A DNA stretch of 62,264 bases from J084 sp964471405 (GTDB lineage: Bacteria > Pseudomonadota > Alphaproteobacteria > Sphingomonadales > Rhodothalassiaceae). The notes beneath the pieces were generated by a model, which ran no database searches, had not been told where the DNA came from, and worked only from the letters and a program-made list of their open reading frames with translations. The position numbers and the translations under genes are program-made. Below are positions 44,538 through 53,493 of the stretch, one piece after another. Every line of letters begins with the position of its first letter. Positions within the stretch are counted from its first letter, which is position 1. The stretch lies in assembly GCA_964471405.1 (NCBI GenBank), contig CAYYGH010000006.1, forward strand, positions 1-62,264, in the 5' to 3' direction.

Positions 44538-47500
44538 CTAGAAGGTCAGCTTGAGCGACCCCCAGAAGGTCGTGCCGAGGACCGTGTAGGTGCCCGGATA
44601 GGTGTTCGACTGCTCATCCTGCGCCGTCAGCGGCGGATGATTGTCGAACACGTTGTCGACACCCAGCGTGAACAGGACATTCGGCGTGATCTGGTAGGAG
44701 GCCGAAATGTCCACATAGGTCTGGGCCTTCAGCACGGCACTCGCGATCTGGTTCTTCAGATCCTTGTCGAAGGTCCGATTCTGTCCCTCGAAGGTGACGC
44801 CGAGGTCGTTGCGCACCTTGTCCAGCCAGCGCACCCGGATGTTGGTGGTCAGCCCGCGCCAGGACCAGCGGCCATCCGCAACCCAGCGGAACTCGGGATC
44901 CGGCTCGCCGCAGATGTCGCCGAACAGTCCGACGCAGTTCTGGAAAGGCGAGATCGGGTCCGCCTTGCTCCGGTTCTCGCCCACGAAGGTGCCGAGGAAG
45001 CGGAACTTGAAGTCACCCAGATCGTCGCTGCCGATGACCGATCCCAGCACATCCGCCACCGCGAACTCGTAATCGAGCTCGAGGTCAAGACCAGAGGTCT
45101 CGATCACCGCGATATTCGCATTGGTGGCGAACACGGCCTGGATCGCACCCGTCGATGTGCGCTTGATCGCCTGGCAGAACGGGCTGTTCGGATCCTTGGC
45201 CACGAAGAAGCAGCTCTGGATGATGTTGGCCGCACCGCCGCCGAACTGGCCGATCGCGTCCGCGATGTTGATGTTGTAGTAGTCGATCGACATCGCAAAG
45301 CCCGGCAGGAAGTCCGGCGTCAGCTGCAGGCCGACGGTGTAGGTATCCGCCTTTTCGGCATCGAGATCCGGGTTGCCGCCGACAATCTCCTGCACCTGGC
45401 CGGCCGCCGGCTCGGGCACGGAGCCGATCTTGTCCGCCGGCACGCCATTGGCGATGCACAGCTGTGTCAACTGGCTGTTGCCGACCGGGGTGTTGCCGGC
45501 ACAGGGGTCACTGGCGCCGGGGAAGTTGTTGCCCTGGCCGAGGAACAGCTCCACGATGCTCGGCGCCCGCACGGCCCGCTGGAAGCCGCCGCGGAAGCGC
45601 ACGCCGCCGACCGGCACCCACTCGCCCTGCAGGGCCCAGGTCGTCACCGTGCCGGTACCCTCCTGCGAATAATCGGACACGCGGATCGCACCGTCGATAC
45701 CCAGATATTCGGCGAAGGGCATGTCGGCCAGCAAGGGCAGATTCACCTCCCCGAAGAATTCCAGCACATCGAACTTGCCGGAAAGCGACTGGGCGGCATT
45801 GAAGCCCGTGACCGTGCCGCGCTCGAAGGGATCGTCGGCAATGAAGGCACCCGTCGCCCGCCGATATTCGATGCCAAGCGCATAGCCGACATCACCACCC
45901 GGCAATGTGAAGAACTGGCCGAGATCGCCATTGACGGTGGCCACGAAGTCTTCCTGCTTCATGGTCGTCTTCGTCTGCGCATTCAACCGCAGGAAATCGG
46001 CCGCCGCCTGGGAGATGTTGCCACGCCCGAACAGATTGATCGGCACGCAGTCCGTCGGGTTCGAGACGACATTGCCGTCAGCGTCGACATTCTCGGCGCA
46101 CTGGATCGAGCCGTCATTCGCCCGTTTCGCCAGCAGCTGGCGCTGCAGACGATCCTGGGAGGCGTCATTGCGGAAGATTTCCGGATTGTCGACCTTGCCG
46201 ACCTGATAATAGACCTCCCAGCGGGTGTGGGCATCGATCTCGCCACGCGCACCGAACTCGATCTGGAAGGCGTTGTTGACGTCATCATCAAAGCGCGGCC
46301 CCACCTCGAGCAGGCGCCGGCGGATGTCGAAAATCCGCACGATGCCGTCCTTGGGCAGGCCCAGCGTGTTCTCCTGAATGGCATCGAGCTCGGTGAAGAT
46401 CTGCTGCAGCTGCGGCGAGAGCAGCGGATTGTCGACATTGATGTCCACCGGCTGGTTGATGATCGAGAAGAACGGCGTCGGCGCCAGCTGCTGCGGCACG
46501 CGGTTGTGGGAGAAGGTGCCGGTGAAGAACAGCTGGACATTATCGAACAGATCATAATGCCCGCCGGTGTAGATGAGGAAGCGCTCCTGCGGGACCTGCA
46601 GATAGTTCGGCGGCGCAAAATTGTAGAGGCCGATGCCGTTGGTGCCGAAAGGAACCGGCGTGCCGTCCGGCAGGAAGGTCATCAGCGCCCCGCCGAAGGA
46701 GGTGTCAGCAAGATCGCTGTCAATGATCAGCGCTTCCGGAATGCCCGAGCTGCCACCCGCCGTGAAGCAGGGGATGGCATCGGGGCCGCTGCCCGGCTCA
46801 CCGAACTTGAACTTGTTGACCGTTGCCGGATCGCAGGTGCCATCCCGGAAGTCCGTCTCGGTGAACTTGCGCTGGGCGGCGAAAGTCTCCTCGCGGTCGA
46901 GGTATTCGATATGGCCGTAGACATTGCCGCGCCCGTCCGCGAAATTGCCGCCCACCGTGAGCGAGGCGGTCTTGACCGCCGAATCGCCGCGGCTGGTCAC
47001 ACGGTACATGGCGTTGATCTCGGCCCCCTCGAAATCATCCTTCAGGATGAAGTTGACGACGCCGGAGATCGCGTCCGAACCATAGACCGCCGAGGCACCG
47101 CCCGTGATCGTCTCGACCCGCTTGATCAGGGGCGCCGGGATGTTGTTGAGGTCCACAAAACCGAGCGGATCTGACGGCACGACGCGCCGGCCGTTGACGA
47201 GAACCAGCGTGCGAACCGAACCGAGGCCGCGCAGGTCGACGGTGGCCACACCGCCGCCCGGGTTGTTCGAGAACTGGGTGACACCCGGGATCACCTGCGG
47301 CAGCTGGTTCAGCAGCGCCTCGGTGTTGATGGTGCCCGTGACCTGGAAGTCCTCCGCACCCACGACCGTCAGCGGGCTCGGCGAGGTCAGCTCGGGACGC
47401 ACGATGCGCGAACCGGTGACCACGATCTGCTCGATTTCCTCTTCTTCGGCCTGATCCGGATTGTCCCCCTGCTGCTGCGCCAGCGCAAATGGCGCGGCAC

Positions 47501-47579
47501 CCAGGATGAGACCGGCGGTCAGCGTCGCCGCACTCGACAGCAGCGCCGCCTTGCGCGTGATGCCCTTTGTCTCCGTCAT
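44538..47579 (-). CDS. TonB-dependent outer-membrane receptor
   Basis: This is a 1013-residue outer-membrane transporter powered by TonB. A signal peptide (about residues 8-36, ending GAAPFALAQ) precedes a TonB-box-like acidic stretch and the plug domain, with IVVTGSRI, LVLVNGRRV and YGSDAISGVVNFILK. The beta-barrel ends with the expected aromatic residue in FWGSLKLTF. The ATG at 47579 is preceded by AAGGA; 39 open codons upstream are discarded as leader. The Cys-containing loops and high Asn/Asp content are typical of the large receptors of Caulobacter- and sphingomonad-like bacteria. The ligand cannot be inferred; no uptake partner gene is adjacent. Confidence 0.94.
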   Translation of the reverse strand: MTETKGITRKAALLSSAATLTAGLILGAAPFALAQQQGDNPDQAEEEEIEQIVVTGSRIVRPELTSPSPLTVVGAEDFQVTGTINTEALLNQLPQVIPGVTQFSNNPGGGVATVDLRGLGSVRTLVLVNGRRVVPSDPLGFVDLNNIPAPLIKRVETITGGASAVYGSDAISGVVNFILKDDFEGAEINAMYRVTSRGDSAVKTASLTVGGNFADGRGNVYGHIEYLDREETFAAQRKFTETDFRDGTCDPATVNKFKFGEPGSGPDAIPCFTAGGSSGIPEALIIDSDLADTSFGGALMTFLPDGTPVPFGTNGIGLYNFAPPNYLQVPQERFLIYTGGHYDLFDNVQLFFTGTFSHNRVPQQLAPTPFFSIINQPVDINVDNPLLSPQLQQIFTELDAIQENTLGLPKDGIVRIFDIRRRLLEVGPRFDDDVNNAFQIEFGARGEIDAHTRWEVYYQVGKVDNPEIFRNDASQDRLQRQLLAKRANDGSIQCAENVDADGNVVSNPTDCVPINLFGRGNISQAAADFLRLNAQTKTTMKQEDFVATVNGDLGQFFTLPGGDVGYALGIEYRRATGAFIADDPFERGTVTGFNAAQSLSGKFDVLEFFGEVNLPLLADMPFAEYLGIDGAIRVSDYSQEGTGTVTTWALQGEWVPVGGVRFRGGFQRAVRAPSIVELFLGQGNNFPGASDPCAGNTPVGNSQLTQLCIANGVPADKIGSVPEPAAGQVQEIVGGNPDLDAEKADTYTVGLQLTPDFLPGFAMSIDYYNINIADAIGQFGGGAANIIQSCFFVAKDPNSPFCQAIKRTSTGAIQAVFATNANIAVIETSGLDLELDYEFAVADVLGSVIGSDDLGDFKFRFLGTFVGENRSKADPISPFQNCVGLFGDICGEPDPEFRWVADGRWSWRGLTTNIRVRWLDKVRNDLGVTFEGQNRTFDKDLKNQIASAVLKAQTYVDISASYQITPNVLFTLGVDNVFDNHPPLTAQDEQSNTYPGTYTVLGTTFWGSLKLTF

Positions 47580-47898
47580 GTTCCTTGGTCCTCCGAGTTG
47601 AACAATGGTTGTCGTGTTATCCACCCAAACCGTCTGCGGGATCACATGCTCCCCCGCACAAGGTGATTCGGCCTCCGTCGCCGAAGGCTGGCGCAAACAT
47701 TAGGGCAAAGCGCAAAGCCCAGGCAATCTGAAGCCCCCCTTTTGGGGTCCTGTCGGGGCGGAAAAGTTGGAGAGTGTGACATTTGGGCAACATTTTCGGC
47801 GATTTCGGCGCAATGCGCCCGCCGGGCGGGGCCTTTTCCCGGCCCCCCTTCTCGGCTAGGAGCGGATCGGTGAGGACGAACGGCAGCCGGACATCCCC
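47580..47898. other. Divergent intergenic region before the TonB receptor and methyltransferase
   Basis: No gene is evident in these 319 bases. A tandem repeat of GCAAAGC lies at 47705-47718 inside a larger inverted arrangement, GGGC...GCCC (47703-47720). It falls in the spacer of the candidate receptor promoter and could be an operator. The receptor would have a leader of about 110 bases in which I see no known riboswitch. Confidence 0.5.
47697..47726 (-). promoter_or_regulatory. Possible promoter of the TonB receptor gene
   Basis: Reading the minus strand, TTGCCT (47726-47721) and TAATGT (47702-47697) are separated by 18 bases. The spacer contains the GCAAAGC tandem repeat. A weak to moderate sigma70-type match. 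Confidence 0.3.
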
Positions 47899-48876
47899 AT
47901 GAACACCACCGCTCCGCCCGCATCGGCCGATGATCGCTGGACCCGCTACTGGCATGCTCCCCGGCTGGCTTCCTGCGGACCGGCGGACAGCGCCTATGCG
48001 GGCCCCATCGCGGCGCACTGGGAGCGGCTGTTTCTGCGCGGTCTGCGACCCGGTCAGCGGCTGCTGGACCTGTGCGCCGGCAATGGCGCAATCGCCGTGC
48101 TCGCCGCCCGCACGATCCTGCGCAGGAAGAAAGGGCGGATCAGGATCGATGCGATCGACCGGGCCGCCATCGATCCCCTGCGTTTTCTCGAACTGGAGGC
48201 GCCTGTCGCCCGCCAGATCCGCTACCACCCGAAAACCGACGCCACCGCCCTGCCCTTCCCCGAGGCCACCTTTTCCTGGGTGGTTTCCCAGTTCGGAGTG
48301 GAATACGCGCCACGCAGCGCGGTGGTGGCCGAGGCCCTGCGCGTCACCCGCCCGGGAGGACGGCTGCATTTCGTGATGCACGCCAGAGAGGGTCTGCTCG
48401 CCCGGCAGGCCGAGCGTGAACGCAAGGAGGCCGAAGTTCTCCGGCAGGCGCCTTTCCTCGTCCGCACCCGCGAGATCCTGACGCAGCTGAAGGCCGGCCA
48501 TGACCCGGCGGGCGCGCAGTTGCTGCTGCAGGCTCTAAAGGCCGAGATCGAGCGGTTTCTGACCAGCCATGGCCAGCCCGTCAATCCGCAGATGGTCCGG
48601 CATGCCTGCAATTTGTGTCTGCATACCGCCAGTGTGGCCCCCCACTTCCCCCTGGCCACGCTGCTCGCAAAGATCGCGGAGCTGGAGGCCGAGCTCGATG
48701 CTCATGCCGGCCGGCTGCAAGACCTGCTGGCGGCTGCGGTTTCGCAGGAGGACCTTGCCCGCTGGCGTGCGGATCTGGCCGCGCATGGTGCCGTCCGGAT
48801 CGAGATGGGAGCACTGCGGGTCGCCCCCCGGGAGGCGCTGGTGGCCTGGACCGTCGATGCGCGCAAACAGCCTTGA
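47899..48876 (+). CDS. SAM-dependent methyltransferase (class I, type 11-like)
   Basis: The N-terminal 180 residues form a Rossmann methyltransferase domain. Motif I is LLDLCAGNGAIAVLA, an acidic IDAIDRAA strand follows, and then FSWVVSQFGVEYAPR and LRVTRPGGRLHFVMHA. The C-terminal 140 residues are helical with charged segments (LLAKIAELEAELDAHAGRL) and are not part of the standard fold. The substrate is unknown. It is a single gene on its strand, convergent with the next gene; the 63 bases between them can form an imperfect hairpin. It has 325 residues. Confidence 0.83.
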   Translation: MNTTAPPASADDRWTRYWHAPRLASCGPADSAYAGPIAAHWERLFLRGLRPGQRLLDLCAGNGAIAVLAARTILRRKKGRIRIDAIDRAAIDPLRFLELEAPVARQIRYHPKTDATALPFPEATFSWVVSQFGVEYAPRSAVVAEALRVTRPGGRLHFVMHAREGLLARQAERERKEAEVLRQAPFLVRTREILTQLKAGHDPAGAQLLLQALKAEIERFLTSHGQPVNPQMVRHACNLCLHTASVAPHFPLATLLAKIAELEAELDAHAGRLQDLLAAAVSQEDLARWRADLAAHGAVRIEMGALRVAPREALVAWTVDARKQP

Positions 48877-48939
48877 GGCCCGTCCTTCCATCCGCACCGG
48901 CAGGAGAAGGAACGGGACGAGAGGCAAAAGCGGCAGCCC

Positions 48940-49506
48940 TCACCGAATGCGGCGGGCGCGCACGCTCCAGCGATCGACCACCAGGATGTAACTGCCCATC
49001 AGCCCGCGCTTGACCCGCACCCTGCTTCCCGGGCGCAGCCGCGGCAGGTTCTTGTCGTCGATCTGGCGCCAGACCGCCCCGTCATTCATGGTCAGGATGG
49101 CCGCACCCGTTGGCGACCGCCGCATCGCCTTGAGCACATATTCCCGCGCCTCCTCGCGCGGCGTCGGCGCCGGGAGACCGAAGCTGTCCCGAGACGCCCC
49201 GGCCGTTTGCGGTGCCCCGGCCGGAACAGAAGGCAGAGGAGCAGACGGCACGGCTGCCGGCCTGCCGGCGCTGTCCTCGGATGATGGGGGCAGCTCGCCA
49301 GCCTTCGCGCGCGCGCGCATGACAGCGTCATAGCAGGCCAGGCGACGCGCCGGTTCGGCAATCCTGGCGCAGGCGGCCAGGTCCCGGTCCACGACCTGCG
49401 CCCGGGCCGGGGCGTCCGGCTGGCAGATCACGGCGGCGAGCATGCCGATGAGCCCTGCCATGCCCCATCCTGCGATCGACGTCCGCCCCTGCCTCATGAT
49501 GGTCAT
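48940..49506 (-). CDS. Exported protein of unknown function with CAR-ACYD motif
   Basis: This is a 188-residue protein with a signal peptide (about residues 10-37). After the signal comes DLAACARIAEPARRLACYDAV. This two-cysteine motif (CxRIxxxxxRLxCYD) recurs in small periplasmic proteins of proteobacteria and probably forms a disulfide. A Pro/Ser-rich linker leads to a compact C-terminal domain (ILTMNDGAVWRQIDDK, then RLRPGSRVRVKRGLMGSYIL). ATG 49506 has GGAGG at good distance. It lies 180 bases downstream of the M23 peptidase gene on the same strand. Function unknown. Confidence 0.8.
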   Translation of the reverse strand: MTIMRQGRTSIAGWGMAGLIGMLAAVICQPDAPARAQVVDRDLAACARIAEPARRLACYDAVMRARAKAGELPPSSEDSAGRPAAVPSAPLPSVPAGAPQTAGASRDSFGLPAPTPREEAREYVLKAMRRSPTGAAILTMNDGAVWRQIDDKNLPRLRPGSRVRVKRGLMGSYILVVDRWSVRARRIR

Positions 49507-49685
49507 CCGCTCCCTCCTCATCGCTGTGCCGTGTCCTGTGGGGAGGCCCCTGGCGGGACTCCCGCCCGTCCAGGAGATGCCCGCAGCTGCGCGAATGCGT
49601 CAAGGGCACAATCGCAGGAGACCGCCTTCCACCGGCCGGCCCGTCAGCCATCGCGGGGGAAATTTTCCGCCTGCGCTTTTCTCCC

Positions 49686-51200
49686 TCATCTTCGGGGGCT
49701 GAGACCCGCGGCCACGCCCGCATCCGCCGCCGCCTCCACCCGTCCGGTCCGTGCGGCGGCAAGCAGGGACTCCGCATGACGCAGGGTCATCCGCATCCGG
49801 TCGATCTCGGCGCGGTGGCGGGCGAAGGCCTGCCGCCTTGCACCGGTGAGCACGCGGCCTGAGGGCAGCTTCAGCGTCAGGGGATTGACCTGGCGGCCAT
49901 TCACCAGCACCTCATAATGCAGATGCGGTCCCGTCGCCCGGCCCGTGGCGCCGACATAGCCGATCACCTGCCCCTGGCGCACCCGCACGCCGGATCGGAT
50001 GCCGCGCGCAAACGCCTTCAGATGCCCGTAGGCCGTGGCGTAGGTGCCATTGTGGCGGATGCGGATGTAGTTGCCGTAGCCGCCATAACGCCCGGCCCGC
50101 TCGATGATGCCGTCGCCGGCGGCATACACCGGCGTGCCGGGCGGCGCGCCGAAGTCCACGCCCTTGTGCGCCGTCACATAGCCCAGGATGGGATGGCGGC
50201 GGCGGCCGAAACGCGAGGTCAGCCGCGCGCCATCAAGCGGCGTTTTCATGAGCGTGCGGCGGATGCTGCGTCCCCGGGCGTCGAAATAGTCCGCCCGACC
50301 ATCCACGACAAAGCGATAATAGGCAAGGCTGCGCCCGCGCAGCTGAAGGCCGACGAACAGCACGGCCTCGGGTCTCTGCCGGCCATCCTCGGCAAGCATC
50401 TTCGTATAGAGGATCTCGAATTCGTCCCCGGGCCACAGCTCGCGCTCGAAATCCACGGCAAAGCCCAGCGCCCGGATGGTCTTGACGATCAGCGGCACCG
50501 GCACGCCCGCCCGTTCGGCATCGAGATAGAGGCTGTCGGCGATCCGGCCGCGCGCATAGCCGTACACCAGATGGGCCGGCACCGGAATCCTGCGGGCCTC
50601 ATAGCCGTGACCGCCGGCCGTCACCACCAGCCGGTAATCCGGCTCCGGGCGATAGACCAGCCTTGCCAACCGCCGCCCTCCGCTCGTCCCGTCACCCCCC
50701 TCGAACGCAAGATTGAAGACGGCACCCGCCCGCAGGCGACGCGGATCCGCAAGCTCTGAAAAGGCCCGCACCACGGCGAGCGCATCCGCCGCCGACAGCC
50801 CCGCCCGCCGGAGAAGATCGACCAGCGCCTCGCCCCGCCGCAACCGCACCGGTTTGAGGACGGCTGCCGGCGGCTCGGTGCGCGGCGGCGCGGCAACCAC
50901 CGACTCCGCCTTTTCCACCGTTCGCTCCGGTTTCGCCTCCTCTCCGCGCGACACCCCGGGCCGTTCATCGCTCATGCGGGTGAGCGCCTGGCCGGCTGCG
51001 TCCTGCTGCTCGATGCGCGCGGGCCCCGCCGCCCGCCACGGCGCCGGCACCAGCCACCAGGCGACAACCCCAAGCACGATCAGCCCGCCCAGACAGAAGA
51101 CGAGCTCCCGCCACCATCGCGGCCTGCCGATCCCGGCACCGAGATCGCCAAGCGGCGTCACTTCCATCCGGCCGTGAGAGGACATCCGTCCACTTTCCAT
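49686..51200 (-). CDS. M23 family metallopeptidase (peptidoglycan endopeptidase)
   Basis: This is a membrane-anchored LytM-type enzyme that cuts peptidoglycan peptide bridges. A cytoplasmic start is followed by one membrane helix (about residues 31-51), a Pro/Glu-rich stretch, and a LysM/OapA-like segment at about 115-160 (LRRGEALVDLLRRAGLSAADA). The catalytic domain is at the C-terminus. Zinc ligands are H345 and D349 in TAHKGVDFGAP and the last histidine of GPHLHYEV; a further catalytic histidine is in AYGHL. The ligands are intact, so it should be active and not an EnvC-like activator. ATG 51200 follows GAGGGAG. The length is 504. Confidence 0.93.
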   Translation of the reverse strand: MESGRMSSHGRMEVTPLGDLGAGIGRPRWWRELVFCLGGLIVLGVVAWWLVPAPWRAAGPARIEQQDAAGQALTRMSDERPGVSRGEEAKPERTVEKAESVVAAPPRTEPPAAVLKPVRLRRGEALVDLLRRAGLSAADALAVVRAFSELADPRRLRAGAVFNLAFEGGDGTSGGRRLARLVYRPEPDYRLVVTAGGHGYEARRIPVPAHLVYGYARGRIADSLYLDAERAGVPVPLIVKTIRALGFAVDFERELWPGDEFEILYTKMLAEDGRQRPEAVLFVGLQLRGRSLAYYRFVVDGRADYFDARGRSIRRTLMKTPLDGARLTSRFGRRRHPILGYVTAHKGVDFGAPPGTPVYAAGDGIIERAGRYGGYGNYIRIRHNGTYATAYGHLKAFARGIRSGVRVRQGQVIGYVGATGRATGPHLHYEVLVNGRQVNPLTLKLPSGRVLTGARRQAFARHRAEIDRMRMTLRHAESLLAAARTGRVEAAADAGVAAGLSPRR

Positions 51201-51521
51201 CGCCCACTCCCTCATCGGGCCGGGCCGATGCCGATACGCACAGCGCCACCCCCCGCGGGGATCGCGACCAGCAACCGCGCTTCAGGATGAATCCCCGATT
51301 CCGGCTTGTCAAATGGGATGGCGCAAAGCTGTCTGCTCCCTTCCCGCCGCCCGCACGCCGCCGGCCGGCTCCGGCCCCCTCCTGCCTCCATTCCCCCGGA
51401 TGGCCCCGGCGAGGATTGCCTTGCGGGAAGTCCATCGTCTAGGTTCCCGCCGGGAAGATTTCCGCAACCACATCCGTGGCTGCCTCCGCACGGGATCAGC
51501 AGACCAGCAGGAAGCGGCGTC
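51201..51521. other. Divergent intergenic region between M23 peptidase and M17 aminopeptidase
   Basis: No gene is evident in these 321 bases, although the M17 frame is open back to 51306. A weak promoter-like pair for the M17 gene lies at 51416-51445 (TTGCCT, 18 bases, TAGGTT). The 9-mer GCGCAAAGC at 51321-51329 also occurs in two other divergent regions of the window. Confidence 0.45.
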
Positions 51522-53009
51522 ATGACCACCCGTCTCTTACCGGAAGATGTGCTGCCTGCGGCCGATGCGGCCGGCCCCGCCCCGATCATTCCCCTCCACT
51601 TCTTCACACCGGAAGAATGGGAGGGATTGCAGGAGGGGGAATGGGTCCGTCTTGCGCCGGATGCCGCCCTGGATCTGGCAGCCGCCCGGCAGATGGCGGA
51701 TCTGTGCTCATTCCGCGGCAGGCAAGGCGACGTCCTCGTCATTCCGGGCCGGAGCGGCACGCCGGCAGCAGCCCTTGCCGGGCGCGGCAAGGAGGCCCTT
51801 GACTGCTGGGCCGCCTCCAGGATCGCGGAGGCCCTGCCGGCCGGGCGCTACCGCATCACGGGGCCGCTTTCCCCCGCCGAGGAGGAGGCGGCCGCCCTCG
51901 GCTTTGCCCTGGCACACTACCGGTTCTCCCTGGCAAGTGCGGCCGAGGCCCCCCCCTTGCGTGCACTGCTTGTCGCGGATCCGGCCCGCCGCGCCGCCCT
52001 GCGCGAGGCGCAGGCGATCTGGCGTGTGCGCGATCTCGTCAACATGCCCGCCAACCGGCTGGGGCCCGAGGCTCTGGCGGCGGAGGTATCTGCTCTCGGC
52101 CGCCGCCATGACGCGACGGTGACCGTGTGGAAAGGCGACGAGCTGCTGGAGGCCGGATTTCCGGCGGTCCATGCGGTGGGTGCGGCCGGAGCCGAGCCGC
52201 CGCATCTCGTCAGTCTGCGCTGGGGTGAGGAGGGCGCACCGGGCCTGGCCGTTGTCGGCAAGGGGGTGTGCTTTGACAGCGGCGGCCTTGACCTCAAGAC
52301 GGCCCAGGGCATGCGGCTGATGAAAAAGGACATGGGTGGAGCGGCCCATGCGCTGGCACTGGCGGCGCTTGTGATGGCCGACGCCCTGCCGGTGCGGCTG
52401 CATCTGGTGATTCCCGCCGTCTTCAATGCCGTCGATGCCCGGGCCTATCGCCCGGGTGACGTGATCGCCACCCGCAAGGGGCTGACCGTCGAGGTCGGCA
52501 ATACGGACGCCGAAGGCCGGCTCGTGCTGGCGGACGCGCTCACCTTCGCGGACGAGGATGCGCCGGAACTGCTCGTCGATTTCGCGACATTGACCGGCGC
52601 GGCGCGGGTGGCGCTCGGTCCCGATCTGCCGGCTCTGTTCACCCGCGATGATGCGCTCGCCGAAGCGCTGCTTGCTGCGGGAAACCGGCTTGCCGATCCC
52701 CTCTGGCGTCTGCCGCTTCATGACCCTTATGCGGAGGATCTGGGAAGCGAGATCGCCGACCTCGGCAACATCGCCGGCCATGGCTTTGCCGGCGCGATCC
52801 TGGCCGCCCTTTTCCTGGACCGCTTCGTGGCGCGCAGCCGATCCCACGCCCATTTTGACATCTACGCCTGGAATGGACGCGCCCGGCCCGGGCGGCCGAA
52901 AGGCGGGGAAGCCTTCGCGCTGAGAGCCGTGCATGCCGTGCTGCGGGACCGCTTCCCGGGCGGGGCGGACGGGCGCAACCGCAAGGAAGGCCCAACTCCC
53001 GCCTCTTGA
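51522..53009 (+). CDS. Leucyl aminopeptidase family protein (M17)
   Basis: This is a cytosolic two-metal aminopeptidase. The metal and catalytic motifs are VVGKGVCFDSGGLDLK, MKKDMGGAAHALALA and the M17 signature NTDAEGRLVLADAL. The N-terminal domain is less conserved, as in the alphaproteobacterial PepB-like subgroup. ATG 51522 has GGAAG upstream, and the 495-residue length fits. It is followed on the same strand by a MarR regulator and an NlpC/P60 peptidase, an order seen in other alphaproteobacteria. Together these suggest turnover of wall-derived peptides. Confidence 0.94.
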   Translation: MTTRLLPEDVLPAADAAGPAPIIPLHFFTPEEWEGLQEGEWVRLAPDAALDLAAARQMADLCSFRGRQGDVLVIPGRSGTPAAALAGRGKEALDCWAASRIAEALPAGRYRITGPLSPAEEEAAALGFALAHYRFSLASAAEAPPLRALLVADPARRAALREAQAIWRVRDLVNMPANRLGPEALAAEVSALGRRHDATVTVWKGDELLEAGFPAVHAVGAAGAEPPHLVSLRWGEEGAPGLAVVGKGVCFDSGGLDLKTAQGMRLMKKDMGGAAHALALAALVMADALPVRLHLVIPAVFNAVDARAYRPGDVIATRKGLTVEVGNTDAEGRLVLADALTFADEDAPELLVDFATLTGAARVALGPDLPALFTRDDALAEALLAAGNRLADPLWRLPLHDPYAEDLGSEIADLGNIAGHGFAGAILAALFLDRFVARSRSHAHFDIYAWNGRARPGRPKGGEAFALRAVHAVLRDRFPGGADGRNRKEGPTPAS

Positions 53010-53019
53010 CCACACCCGG

Positions 53020-53060
53020 TAACGGCGCGTTAAGCTTGCAAACGATACGCTTGCGTAACG
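53020..53060. promoter_or_regulatory. Likely operator region of the MarR gene
   Basis: TAACG (53020-53024), GCG, CGTTA (53028-53032) forms a perfect palindrome. CGTTA (53028) and TAACG (53056-53060) also bracket a 33-bp imperfect palindrome with inner GC-N2-GC steps and a direct repeat of GCTTGC. The cluster lies 56-96 bases before the MarR start, where autoregulatory sites of this family are usual. Confidence 0.5.
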
Positions 53061-53115
53061 AGGAGGCGATGGCCGGATCCCGGGCGTGATCCGGTTGAGG
53101 AGATGGACCGCCCCG

Positions 53116-53493
53116 ATGTCCGCAAAGCTTCACGCCTTTCTGGCCGAGTGGCGCCGTGTGCTGGTGGCCTCGGTGCGTGCGCCGATCCCGGATCTGACCA
53201 ACCGCCAGATGGCGGTGCTGCTGACCGTCTATCTGACGGAACCGCCGCATACCGTACGCGCGCTGGCCCGCCTGCTCGGCGTGCACAAGCCCGTGATCAC
53301 CCGCGCGCTCGACCGCCTGTCCCGTCACGGGCTCGTGCGGCGTCAGCGTGATCCGGCCGATCGCCGGTCCGTGCTCGTCCAGCGCACGGTCAAGGGGGCC
53401 GTGTTCCTGAGCGAGTTCTATGACATCGCCCGCTCGGCCCTTGCCGAGGATGAGACGGCGGAAGGGGCCGCAGGCCGGGAGCGCGCGGAATGA
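53116..53493 (+). CDS. MarR-family transcriptional regulator
   Basis: This is a small winged-helix regulator of 125 residues. The core is LTNRQMAVLLTVYL, the recognition segment VRALARLLGVHKPVITRALDRLSRHGLV, and the wing RRQRDPADRRSVLVQRTVKG. The short form without long flanking dimer helices is typical of a cell-envelope-associated alphaproteobacterial group. The ATG at 53116 fits the conserved start; a GTG at 53086 would add ten residues. Its stop overlaps the peptidase start by ATGA, so it probably controls its own operon. The ligand is unknown. Confidence 0.92.
   Translation: MSAKLHAFLAEWRRVLVASVRAPIPDLTNRQMAVLLTVYLTEPPHTVRALARLLGVHKPVITRALDRLSRHGLVRRQRDPADRRSVLVQRTVKGAVFLSEFYDIARSALAEDETAEGAAGRERAE

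Noticed and set aside
44474..44541. Continuation of the TPR/oxygenase frame beyond the N run
   Set aside because: Gap length is unknown so the frame cannot be carried across, and the family normally ends at the motif just before the gap.
44523..47174. An 883-codon plus-strand frame opposite the TonB receptor, and similar long frames at 470-2185, 11068-13074 and 55436-58147
   Set aside because: All are antisense to clearly recognised genes, have no motif of their own and reflect scarcity of stop codons in GC-rich DNA.
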